From Polytrichum commune (lineage: Eukaryota; Streptophyta; Polytrichopsida; Polytrichales; Polytrichaceae), in assembly GCA_950295325.1 (NCBI GenBank), contig OX485809.1, forward strand, positions 36,335,081-36,399,080: DNA of 64,000 nt, read 5' to 3'. The notes beneath the pieces are model-generated. The model was not told the DNA's origin, did no database searches, and worked only from the letters and a program-made list of their open reading frames with translations. The translations under genes were made by a program, and so were the position numbers. Numbering within the stretch: position 1 is the stretch's first letter; each line of letters opens with the position of its first letter. Shown one piece after another: positions 1 to 10,489 of the stretch.

Positions 1-995
1 AAATTTTGTAGTGGAGCATGGTAGTTGTTCAGAAATCAAGGAAGAAAATTGAGATATTCTTTCAACTTTTGTACAAAACATGGAAACTACAAAAATGGCC
101 ACTGGTTCATTGGAAAACGTCCACACGTTGGAACAACTCAATGGATGTCGCCATGAGAAGGTTTAAGGTATTTGCATCCGATTTGAGAACAAGATGGTGA
201 TCTATTCCAACCTGATTCTCGTCTTTCAAGAATCCTGCAATACTCATCTAGTGTTACAACAAAGGGATGACATGCTAAAATGAATAATTGCGGCGTTTGG
301 CGAACTTTGTCCTTTCAATATTGGCAGCATATAGATGAGTACGGTTTATGTTTTTCAAAGATTTCAAAAAGACAACACTTCTGCGGCTTCCTTGCTTGTC
401 AAAGCCAAATTACAACTGAGTTCATGGCGATGAGGAGATGCAGCACTAATCCAAAAAGAGGCTGTCAAATGGCTGGTTGTCAGATCAAATGGCCGTTTTA
501 CTTGCACAATACCTCAGGCAGGTACAAGTGAACGTTGGCAGCTTGCGAGGTTAGCAAACATATCATCCTTGGCATGCTTAATATTCCCGCATCCACAAGT
601 TCACAAACTTGTAAAAACTTTCTCACAAATTGTTATTGAATACTTATCCCACATCAACCCTAATAAACGTAAACTCAAAAGAACCAAGAATTCTGAATGG
701 ATGGAAAACCTACACTGAGTCCTATATGGCATGTAATGGATAGTGCTTCACGGTCTACCGGATTCTGCGCCAGGTTGTGCACGATTATTTGCAATCATAA
801 AGACGACCAAACTGGTGCTTTTTAGAACAATGAGTTGTAAACAGGAATACAAGATGATTGAAAACCCAGAATACTGGCATGATGTATTCTGAATGATTTT
901 CTGTCTCCGTTGTGACTGTATGAAGAAATAGACAGTAGAGCAGAATGTTCACAGATGGCAAAAAAGGAAGGCGCTGCCAGAAAGCCGCGACGTAC
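1..995 (-). other. hexokinase intron 1 (partial) / no gene recognised
   Basis: This stretch follows the splice donor of the hexokinase first exon on the - strand, so it should be part of intron 1, which continues beyond the left edge. I searched both strands for the expected second exon (the plant hexokinase LDLGGTNFR region) and did not find it. Short open frames at 18-200 and 280-531 on the + strand have no recognisable domain and are probably chance. Confidence 0.5.
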
Positions 996-1261
996 CCAGT
1001 AGGAAGTTTATCAACAAAGGTTGGCAGCATTTTGAGTGCGCTAGTTCCAGGGGAAGCAAGGCCGGCGTGCATTTCCATTGCCATAGCTTGAGCGATTTCG
1101 CGTAGGAGCGAGAGCGGCGTGGCGCAAGAATTTCGAAACTCTTGGAGAACGGCCTCCATGCCATCTTCTTCGGGGCAGTCAGTGGAAGCTGGGTCGCACG
1201 TGCATGCTGCAATAGGCATCCACAATCTGTCATCGTCAACCTGTTTTCCCTCCACCGCCAT
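996..1261 (-). CDS. hexokinase, first coding exon (partial gene)
   Basis: Hexokinase phosphorylates glucose and other hexoses with ATP and in plants also acts as a glucose sensor. The exon encodes 88 codons plus two bases from the ATG at 1261. After a short acidic, Cys-containing head come [20 protein letters not shown] and then [23 protein letters not shown], the conserved N-terminal small-domain segment of plant hexokinases that sits just before the LDLGGTNFR motif. The exon ends in codon phase 2 at a canonical donor (ACTGG/GTACGT on the - strand, intron starting at 995). The N-terminus has no membrane anchor and no plastid transit peptide, which fits the cytosolic type C hexokinases known from mosses and some angiosperms. 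The remaining exons must lie left of the window. A degraded single-exon fragment is the alternative, but the clean donor and intact frame argue against it. Confidence 0.82.
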
Positions 1262-1263
1262 AC

Positions 1264-1790
1264 TTCAAACTCTGCACAAACACAAATTGATTGAAAGGTC
1301 GATAGGATTCTAATTTTTGGTCCGTTACAGCTATTTGATGAACCTCGGCATATGACGAACTTCGTTTATTTGATTTCTTTCATCTTTTTGAAACTGAAAA
1401 TTCCATGCGCAGCTAGCCACAAATTACAAGGCCGTCGATGCTACTGAATTTCTGCAATCACAAAGGCGATCAATGTTTCAACACAATAAATTCTGAAGCT
1501 AATGCGAGCTTATTATTGCAACGTCAAAATTCAAACTCTGCACATAAACTCGGATCCGAAATTTTGGTCCGTCACGGCTATTCGATGATTAACCTCGGCA
1601 TGTAATGAACTCTATAATTGACATTGAAAAGTCAATGCGCAGCTAGCTAACCACAAATTACAAGGCTGTCGATGCCGAAATTCTGCAATCACAAATGGCG
1701 ATACCTGTTTGATCAACACATTAAATTCTGAAGCTATACGGTGAAACTCCGAGCTCATTTATTACAATAGCTTTGAAACCAGTTTAAATA
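1264..1790. repeat. two-copy ~265-bp imperfect tandem duplication
   Basis: Unit 1 (about 1264-1528) and unit 2 (about 1529-1790) share, in the same order, TCAAACTCTGCACA, TTTTGGTCCGT, GCGCAGCTAGC, CACAAATTACAAGGC, TTCTGCAATCACAAA and AATTCTGAAGC. The array starts two bases upstream of the hexokinase ATG, so it lies in the hexokinase 5' leader or promoter. A weaker trace of the same sequence (GCAATCATAAAGACGA) is seen near 790. Confidence 0.75.
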
Positions 1791-1979
1791 CTCCCACACA
1801 ATCACAAACTCCTTGTCGATTACGGAGCAATTGTGAAGTGCAAGTCGTTAACATCCTGAAATGTGCGCTTGGAGCATGATTTCCGGGAGGATGCTTGATA
1901 TTCTTACAATGACTTGGCCTAGTATTAAAAGACACTAGTTCGACCTATTTTCAAGAACAAAAAGAATCCAAGACACATC

Positions 1980-3650
1980 GCACCTGCAGACATCGAAATT
2001 AAACCTGCCTTAAACATTCTTGGCGACAAAAAAATACAGAAAGAACAGAGATCCTCTACTTACATTCTTAATCTCTTACATTTTTAAATGCTTACAACCG
2101 CTCTCTTCTTATGGCCTCCTCAAAGATAAAGATAAAAATTATCGCCTACACAATTCAGTTCGAAATACTCCTCAAGAACACGAGAGGTGTCCACGAAAAT
2201 CTTTCACTTACCAAAACACTTCAGGTGTCAAAGATTTAAGCTCCAAGAGTCGCTGATCAAAGTGTTCCGATAGAACCAGAAGAGTCTCCCCCTACCTCAC
2301 AAGGCTTACTTAAGTACTTACGTCATGAACAGGAAATCTGCAAAAGACGTATCATTCAACGCTGACTCAGGAAACGTCACAAATTACTCCAGACTCCCGG
2401 GTAAACATGCAAACATATAGATATCGCACCTGGCTCAACTTAAGCTAGTCATCTTGGCGACAAAAAATAGCCACGAGTACAGGCAGCCTCACCATTATTT
2501 AATTCTTAAAAATGCGCTCTTCTTACCGCCTGCATAATTTGTTCAATTCGAGGTTACTGACGCCTCAAGAACACGAAAGGATCAGTCCACTCAACAGAAC
2601 AGTTTACTCCTCAGGATTCCGAGATGCAGGGTCCAAGACTCTCTCTAGCCAAATTCCTCGATAGAAGCAGATTCTGGCCCTATTATTTCTTAGACCTTAA
2701 GGAAATAGTTACAAGTACCGAGCTTGCGTTATGAGCCAAAAAATCTGCGCAAGATGCATTAAGGCTGACTTGGATATAGTCACAAATTCCAGACTCCTTG
2801 GTTCTTTAAGGTACAAAGATACATAAGAACAGCGAGCCCCTCCAATAGTTATTTCTTACAACGGCTCCCTTGTTACGGCTTCTTAACAATAATGATACAG
2901 ATTATCGCCTGCACAATAATTCCATTTCGAAATAATTTACTCCTAACGAACACGAGAAGGATCAATCCACGAAAGGCTCCACTCACCAGAGCCGTTTGCT
3001 CCTCAAGTTTCCAAGATTCAAGGCTGGTCCAAGACTCTCTGGCCAAAGTTAATTCCAAATTGAAGCAGAGTCTGCCCCTACTACAAGTTCGTGGACCTTA
3101 AAAGGATAACTTACAAAGTACTTAACTTATGTCACGAGCAGGAATTTTGTGCAACATGCATCAACACTGACTTCAAAAAATGTCACAATTTCCAGAATAA
3201 GAATAGAGAGCCTCTCTAATAGTTTATCCTAACAGCCGCTCTCGTCTGATGGTATTCTTAATAACGATAATGTTACAGATAGCCTGCATAATATTGATAG
3301 TTCGAAGTAATCTACTTCTCAAGAACAAGAGAAGGATCAGTTCACCGGAAAAACTAGCCAGGTGGCTGCACGCCTCCTGTGTTCCAAAAAGAGAAGGATC
3401 AGTTCACGAAAATCTTCACTTACCAGAAGAAACAGTTACTCCTCAGGTTTTGCAAGATCCAAGACTCTGGCCAAAGTTAATATCCAATATAAGCACATTC
3501 TAAATTATGCCCCGACTTCGTGGACCTCACAAGGATGACTTACTTACAAAGCAATTAAATAAATTACCTCATGAACAGGAAATTCCCGAAAGATGCATCA
3601 ACACTGACTTCAGAAACGTCACAAATTCCACACTCCTTGGCCCTTTCTTT
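1980..3650. repeat. four-unit ~380-bp diverged tandem array
   Basis: The anchor CTCAAGAACA, or a one-base variant of it, recurs at 2171, 2564, 2943 and 3318 (spacings 393, 379 and 375). A second anchor resembling GTCATGAACAGGAAATCTGC recurs near 2322, 2727, 3129 and 3567. Other shared words are CTGGCCAAAG, GTCACAAATT and CTTGGCGACAAAAAA. The last unit carries a small internal duplication of GAGAAGGATCAGTTCAC. Read on the - strand, several units retain splice-donor-like ends (for example TTTTG/GTAAGTG), so the repeated segment may once have included exons. Open frames inside are short and not shared between units. Confidence 0.8.
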
Positions 3651-3770
3651 AGGGTTAAACTCCACTAATTTGTACGACTCCGAGCTTCTCCCGGGAGCCC
3701 CTTCGTCTGCAACTTCCTTTACGTAGCGCGCCATATGACATTTTTCCAGAGCAATGAATGGCAGCTGCAC
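3564..3770 (-). other. exon-like open frame at the distal end of the tandem array
   Basis: On the - strand a frame from 3770 reads 68 codons and runs into a donor-like CATGAG/GTAATT near 3564. It contains FNPKERAKECGICDVSEVSV. Its last ~60 bp are the part repeated in the tandem array; the first part is unique and GC-richer than the surroundings. I do not recognise a family. It could be a 5' exon of a decayed gene, or of a transcript leading towards the hexokinase gene on the same strand. No acceptor partner could be assigned. Confidence 0.25.
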
Positions 3771-3850
3771 CGTTTTTTGGCTCTGGCCCGGAGACAGAGC
3801 TCTTGCGTTCGTGGGCGTCTTAGACCCATAACTTTGTTATTGGATGAACA

Positions 3851-5735
3851 TGTTCATAATGAGTGGATGATGTCTTGCATTATACTCCTTTGGTAAGATG
3901 AATTCAAAGAAGTGCAAACTCCATTTCATGATTTTTCAAATCAATTTAGCAATAGATTCTACCAAGTTCATTGGAATCATGAACCAAGTGCATTATATAA
4001 ATAATCAATTTAACTTGAATTTTCAACCAATTTCATTACATGTTATGAACAAATTCATGATTTGATACCCATATTCACAACTTCAAATGATCAATTTCAT
4101 TAACTTATTTCACAAAGAATAGTAGATCATGTATAAGGTTCTCCTAATTGTTTTCCTCGACTAGTTCTACCAAAATTTTGATTGACCTCTCTTATCCAAC
4201 CTTGAAGCATGTCTATAGTGATTGCTTGTACATCATCATTATGTAGATAAACCCAGTAAAAGGGTGGTGAGTTGAAGAGAAAGTTATGTGAACATTCAAT
4301 GCAGCAATGAGGTGAGATATAACCATAATCATATTGAGAAAAGGAAAATCCAAACATACATTTATAATGTTCTCGTCAACTACATTCATGTGGAACCTAC
4401 ATTAATATGTATGCACATTCTACGTGGAATACCATGAACTAATGTGTTAATAACACCTTTATCTCCTAGGTCCACATATACACCATCACATGGATCCCCA
4501 TTATGGTGAATCTTGCTCAGGGAGTCACAATCCCCGCTCAAAAGCATTAGCAATTTCTTTCCCATTTAATTATATGGGAATGCACGATTTGTTGACAACC
4601 TCAACACATGCCCTCTAGTGTACGGTTGAACAAGATCACCTATGCATTTTGACCCAAGCATGTAAGGCCACAATATGTAATATCATATAATATAGTTGGA
4701 CACATACATGAAGACATCAACAGACACTTCGTTCTTGAGAAGGCTCTAGAAAAACAACACTTATGTCCTAGCACACTTGATGAAAAGTTTCAGGGACTCT
4801 AAAGTATTGTTTTTCATACCCAAGTTTGTCTACAAGGTTGGAGATTTTTAAGAGGTTATAAATAGATTTCATCACAAGAACACCAATGTTTTGGTTGGAT
4901 TAGATGAAATGCGTCTATTCAAAATTTACGTTCAAGCAGACAGATGGCCCGTATTGAAGTAAAAAAGAGGTCCACTGACCAAAGTTGGCTCCCACCTGAT
5001 GAAGCAATGAGAATGTGGCAAGATGACATGATGGGAACCTACATCTCCCAAACGGAGAATCCAAATCTATTTCATACTCCCCTTTGTGGGGTTAAAAGGA
5101 AATAAATGTGAATGCCAAGAATATGAAGAAAGAGGTAGGATGTGCTATAGGTGCATCCGAAAAACGCCAAATTGTTATATAGGGCATCGGAAATAACATA
5201 GTTATATGGAAGGCTGGAATGAAAAGAATTTCTTCCTACATTGCAGCAATGAATGAATATGTGCAAATTTCGCGATGCATTTTGCAAAAGATTCTAAATC
5301 CTTTCCCACAACAATTGCAGACATTGTTGGAAGGGTTCTAGCCATGTTCTGATTGGACAGTGTATCATTCAGAGGGTGGGCATGCTCAAGCAATTCGAGC
5401 AAACATAACACTAGAGGTGAAAAATCATTTCCATATTGTCATTCGTGACACGAAAGACCACCCCCGGTGTTCAACCCTTGGAAGGATATCCTTGTTGGAG
5501 ATTTTTTCATGGTCAAACCAAACACAATAAAAAAAAAATGCTTGGGTGTAGAACTTGTGTGCCTTGAAAAGGCGATTATGGCAATTGATGCCAATGTGCA
5601 GAGTAGGATGTACATGAAGTTCAAAATTTAATGGTGAGAGTTGGTGGCCCCGACACGAGCCACTAGAAAGAAAATATACAAAGATTGTTGGAAAATATCT
5701 AAAATAGACTACACAAGGTTACTTAATTAATATTG
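3851..5735. other. AT-rich DNA with decayed coding-like stretches
   Basis: No intact gene was found. On the + strand around 5480-5680 a broken frame reads like protein (DILVGDFFMVKPNTIKKKCL, then CLEKAIMAIDANVQSRMYMK, a stop, and WWELV nearby), which suggests a decayed mobile-element or captured-gene fragment. On the - strand 4127-4357 has 76 open codons without a recognisable domain, and 4390-4560 reads HNGDPCDGVYVDLGDKGVIN in one frame. Confidence 0.3.
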
Positions 5736-5739
5736 GAGG

Positions 5740-6215
5740 TTTGTTTGATCGACCCAAACTAGTTTGATGGACCCAAAACGATGTTCTTTGGTTGAAGTGT
5801 GAAGAGGAGGCAATATACCATGTAACTTTTGGAAGAATTTGGGTAAGTTAACCCAAACCAATTGTTCATTTCATAAAGAGTTTGGGTCATGGATGTTATT
5901 ATGTGTCTTATGTAACAATTTGGGGTAGTTAACCCAAACCAACATCAAGTATAATGAAATAACTATTATTATGTGTTTGGGTATAATTTGGATTGATCAA
6001 CCCAACCCTATTGTGATGGGTTTGGGTCAATTGACTTACACTAAACCTAAATTACTTAAAATATCTTCTTTAGTATTTTTGTTTAGAACAATTTGGCTCG
6101 ATCAGTTCAAATTTTTTCCTAAACCACATAATAAATTAGTCTTTTAATGTGTTTTAGGGTCAATTTGGGTCGAATGACCCAAACCCCTTATTGGTTTGGA
6201 TCGCTTTCCCAAATT
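5740..6215. repeat. cluster of short GGGTT-type palindromic repeats
   Basis: Imperfect palindromes of the form TTTGGGTNNNNTNACCCAAAC recur along this stretch: GGTAAGTTAACCCAAACC near 5845, GGTAGTTAACCCAAACC near 5925, GATTGATCAACCCAACCC near 5990, and GGTCGAATGACCCAAACC near 6170. Between them lie single arms such as GGGTTTGGGTCAATTGAC. Spacing is irregular (about 65-180 bp). The sequence has no coding potential. Confidence 0.6.
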
Positions 6216-6221
6216 GATCAA

Positions 6222-6280
6222 TACTCTTTAGAAAGTTCTCACACAAAGCATATACTTTGTGTGAGCACTCTAAAGAGAGT
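6222..6280. repeat. strong ~27-bp-arm hairpin
   Basis: The arms CTCACACAAAG and CTTTGTGTGAG are perfectly complementary around a short CATATA loop. The pairing continues outward through CTTTAGA and TCTAAAG with one or two bulges. It follows directly on the palindrome cluster and may be the terminus of a decayed foldback element. Confidence 0.65.
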
Positions 6281-6283
6281 CAC

Positions 6284-6712
6284 AAAATTATAACGAATAT
6301 CACAAATATGAGAGAGATGACAAACATAACAAACATTACAAAGAAGACAAATACAATGACAATAACAACAACTTTCAACACATTACATTTTCTGTAATTC
6401 AATTTGTATGCTCTCAATGTAAAAAGAAACTGTGAGAAATGCTTCTCTCAAGTTTTGGCTCTATCAAACCTCTCAACCTCTACCAATGCTCTCAAATCTC
6501 TTGAGCCAAGCTCAACTTCAAGGGATCTCTCTCAAACCTCTCAACCTCAAACAACAAATTCAAAACCTTTATCTCCCAAACCTCTCAACCTTAAACAACA
6601 AACCTCAAACCCCTCTCTTGGATCTTTCAACCTCAAAAACACACCTCAAACCCCTCTCTATGGAACCTCTCTCTTAAACAACCCCAAACCCCTTCTTTCC
6701 CTCCCACTTTTT

Positions 6713-6760
<48 letters not shown>
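6284..6760 (+). repeat. low-complexity A-rich then CT-rich tract with (TC)n microsatellite
   Basis: An ACAAACAT-type A-rich tract runs to about 6370. It is followed by many degenerate copies of a CTCTCAACCTCAAAC-like word to 6710 and a pure (TC)n run at 6715-6759. The long open frame here (6404-6847) reflects this repeat and shows no protein domain. A second copy of the CTTGGATCTTTCAACCTCAAA phrase followed by (CT)n occurs at 8869-8930. Confidence 0.75.
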
Positions 6761-6762
<2 letters not shown>

Positions 6763-7936
6763 ATGCCACAAAATTTTGATTTTAAACTCTTACATTAATC
6801 TACCTAACAATGGTCTTCCTTATAAATGGACGACTCTAGGCTCGTAAGATTATAAGTTTACATACATGGAAAGAAATCATACTTACCATGAAATGGTTGT
6901 AACAAGGATGTAGATGAATAAAGAAAAATAACCATGGTTATAGACATGACGCATGTGTCTAATCCATGGTAATATTAGGGTTTACAAAAACTTACCATAG
7001 GTAAGAACTCCAATATAAACCCTAAAACCTTGAAAATATCATTTTTTTTACCATTCACACAAGTGAGAGGTGTAGTGAACCTTGTGTATACTCACTGAGT
7101 AGTAGATACATGCTAAAAGTAAGAGAAATGAGGATTCATCACCAAGGGGAGTATTCTACTTGGATTGACCCAATCTTGGCCAAGGAGCAGGTTTGAACAC
7201 CCATATGTAGTTTTATAATGAGTGTTGTAAATTGAAATACTATGATGCATTTGAAATGGACTAAATGTGTGCGACATGGATGACAATTGGGACCTGCTAT
7301 TATTTACCTCGTGTACGTAACTAATTCTCAAATGTTTGTTGGTTGGTTGCATGGGCACATGTTAGGCATGCCCTTCACACTTTCAATACAATGATGTATT
7401 GTGATTATGACATTTTATGCATATCTATTGGTTGAAGTTACTAGGAACATTTCCATTGTAAGTACTCCATACATGTGGTGGATTAGCTATATGTGCTTTG
7501 AGGTGAAGCAAGAAGATAGGTGATTAACTTCCAAGGTATGGGGCAGTCAAAAATCAAACATTTGTTGTTGGATACCATTTGATAGCAGAAACCCTAAGTA
7601 AGGTACATATTCTTGCAAAACAAAGGAGGCTATAACACAAAATGTTCATTTTGTACAACACATAGCTAGGCATGATTGCAAACAACTTTATTATGCAAAA
7701 TGTTATTGTGTTACCAAATAGGAAGATGCAAAAAAGATAGAAAGAGTCTTGTGGAAATTCCCACTCACCCACCCTTGTATTGCAATGAAGAAGAAGTTAA
7801 TATGTGAAAATAGGAAGTTCAAACTTTGTAAAAGCTTTGAAAAGTCAGCTCTCTATGGTTTATCCTTTAGTGGCGTGGAACCCACTACCTAATCCTTCAC
7901 ATTCTTCTAAAATCGGTATACATACTCTGTGAATGA
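6761..7936. other. intergenic, nothing recognised
   Basis: AT-rich DNA without a convincing gene. Open frames at 7113-7358 and 7554-7772 (- strand) are rich in hydrophobic residues from AT-rich codons and match no family I know. Confidence 0.5.
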
Positions 7937-8793
7937 CTAACACTACTGAACACTAACAAGAGACCAACATGGAATGGAGAACTGCTAGCTATGGGGTACG
8001 GTCCACTGCTACCTGCACCCATCCCTACTGTTCAAATGACTCTATCAACCATTGATCTACCAAAAATGCATAAGTTTATCCATGATAGCGACACAACAAC
8101 ACTCACAGACTGTGGCGATGAAGGTGTGCATCTGCCACTTTTGATTGACTCATTCGATCTAGCACCCTGAACTTCATTATTTGTCACAGCCACAACGGAC
8201 CCCAACCGAATTCTCGTCAACATTAGATTTGCCCGTGCTAGACTAAGTGACCCACTCATGCAAGATGAGCAAGAAACCATGAAGTCAAAAGGTATTTGTT
8301 CAATAATAGAGGAGACACTGCAACTGGCAAATGATGACGCGTTGGAGTCACCACTGCTACCAATGCCACGCACCCTTCTCTTGGCAATGCTTCAGATCTC
8401 TTCAGCAGCGATGTCGACACTCGAGGATTTCACTAATAACCTAAACTCATCGCAGGTTGAAAAAAACAACCAAACGATGGTTAACACAAATGGACCCTTA
8501 ATACATGTTAAATCACCAAGATGCGTTGAGCTTATGGTGGCAGATCACCAACATAGGATGTGGGCAGTTGGCAATACGAACTTACTTGCACCAATCTCGA
8601 TCTTCATGTGAAGAACATGGGCATGACTCTTAGAAATGGAAATAGAGCACTGCAAAAAACAAACACTCAATAATGTAGGTGTGCTTAGAGCCCCAGTGGA
8701 TCTACTACCCACATTTTCACTCAACATGTTCGAGCATTCTAAATGCACAACAATAGAAGTGAAGTTACATACCGAACAAGATCTATCCACATG
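7937..8793 (+). pseudogene. decayed protein-coding frame, family unknown
   Basis: One reading frame stays open from 7937 to 8608 apart from a single TGA at 8168-8170. After two closely spaced stops (8609-8611 and 8624-8626) it stays open again to about 8790. The internal ATG at 7991 starts MGYGPLLPAPIPTVQMTLST. Later segments read DPLMQDEQETMKSKGICSII and CVELMVADHQHRMWAVGNTN. Composition is protein-like, unlike the neighbouring AT-rich sequence. I do not recognise the family; a decayed mobile-element gene or host-gene fragment is possible. The opposite strand is also open at 8032-8373, so the + frame is favoured only by its length and continuity. Confidence 0.35.
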
Positions 8794-8865
8794 ATACAGC
8801 ATGAAGGAGTCTCACCTAGCTGAACTCTGGAATGTCCAACGCCCTTATATGAGATGCTTATGTAC

Positions 8866-8935
8866 CCTCTCTTGGATCTTTCAACCTCAAACAACATACC
8901 TCAAACCTTTCTCTCTCTCTCTCTCTCAGCATAGT
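8866..8935 (+). repeat. CT-rich repeat, second copy of the 6.6-kb phrase
   Basis: TCTTGGATCTTTCAACCTCA followed by AACAACATACCTCAAACC and a (TC)n run repeats the organisation seen at 6616-6759, in the same orientation. Confidence 0.7.
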
Positions 8936-10480
8936 AAACCAACGTTTTACAAAGGCAAAGGGGAGCGAGAAAAAAAAAATGAACTAAGGGTTGGGTTGGG
9001 TTAATGAAACATTTCTTGTGGGAATAGAGGCTTGTGGAAACATGCGCCACCCCTAGGGTTTTAAATGCCTATATCCTTGTATAAGCGATTTGACCTTATG
9101 TTAGGTCATGTATGTGGGAGGCATTCGATTTATTATTAGTGGTCTTCAACTTCTACAATGTTTTAAATTAGTATCCAAGTGCCCAAAGGCGCACCTTTCA
9201 TTCAAACCAATAATCACATACTATTAAAAATCCATGCCTATTTATCAAAAATTTTATAAAGTTAAGTAATAAATAGAAAATTTCAATTATCAAAATAAAA
9301 GTGATAATGTGTATATAAAAAAATGTACAATTATATATAATCATTAACATAACTATACAAATATAGTCTTGAACAATGATAAACCCTTATCCTATGTATA
9401 AAGAAAAACCCTAGTAAATCTTATCAATAAAGTTGTTAAAGACTTTTCATTCCCCATATAGAACTTATAAACATCGACTTACAAAATAATCCATTTGAGA
9501 AGTGGTCACACATGATTGTTGTATTCATCATTGCTGCTAATTATTTTTACAGGAAAAAATAAAGGTTATACAAGAAGAAATGTGACTTGGAGATTCCGCC
9601 TTAGATCTTCCAAAACACTTGATGTTTACTAGGGAATACATGTGATTGAGACATGACGCAAGATGATTATGTTTGAAAATATATATGTGTATTCAATAAC
9701 ATGGCACGTCATTCATGGTGTGTCTAAAGTGGATGACCTATACTCTTGATTGGTATCCATTGGATTCAAACCACACCAATGGGTCATTGCATGATTTTTG
9801 CGTAATTTGGAAAAATTCTATGCTTACTCTTCAATATCATTATTTGAGAATGTCAAATCAACATCTCTATATGAAATAGTGTTGGATGGAAAATATACAT
9901 GCTTGGATTCATTATCATAACTCCCTAATAAACATGTGCTTGGGAGAAAATTATCCCCCCCCCAATCATGCGGCTCTAATTGGACAATTGCGATAAAGAC
10001 AATAAAAACAAATTTATATTAGTCTATTAGTCTTTGTTGGTTACAAAAGACATTTTCAAGGAAGTATTTGTATGTTTTTTCAATTGATGGGCCATACGCA
10101 CGATCATATTGATGCATCTTTTGGACAGTGAAGCATAAAGTTGCATGAAGAGAATTCCCCAATAATTTCACTCTTGATGAAGTCGTACATGGATTTGGAC
10201 AACAATCTTGTTATCCCACATATAATTGAGGAGGTGTCAGGCTTCAAAGCATTTATAGAACCATAGCTTTGGAGTGGAGCTCAATGTTTGATCAGGCACA
10301 CGAAGGCTCAACAATTTTGTATTTTATGCGCGATGATGATATTCTAGCCATGTGATACAAACTATTGCGCACAACACAAAATTAGAGCCCATTGGAGCAG
10401 CGTTTTTATATTTCGCTATACAGATGTTTTTTGCTACACTAGTTAGGGTCATGCTATGTTTATACATGGTTTATTTTGAA
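8936..10480. other. AT-rich intergenic DNA
   Basis: No gene, RNA or clear repeat was recognised. A run of nine C residues lies at 9955-9963. Confidence 0.5.
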
Positions 10481-10489
10481 AATGCCCGT

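Noticed and set aside
949-1239. 96-codon frame overlapping hexokinase exon 1
   Set aside because: Out-of-frame shadow of the conserved hexokinase reading frame.
6404-6847. 147-codon open frame over CT-rich repeats
   Set aside because: The peptide is entirely explained by degenerate CTCTCAACC repeats and the (TC)n run; no domain.
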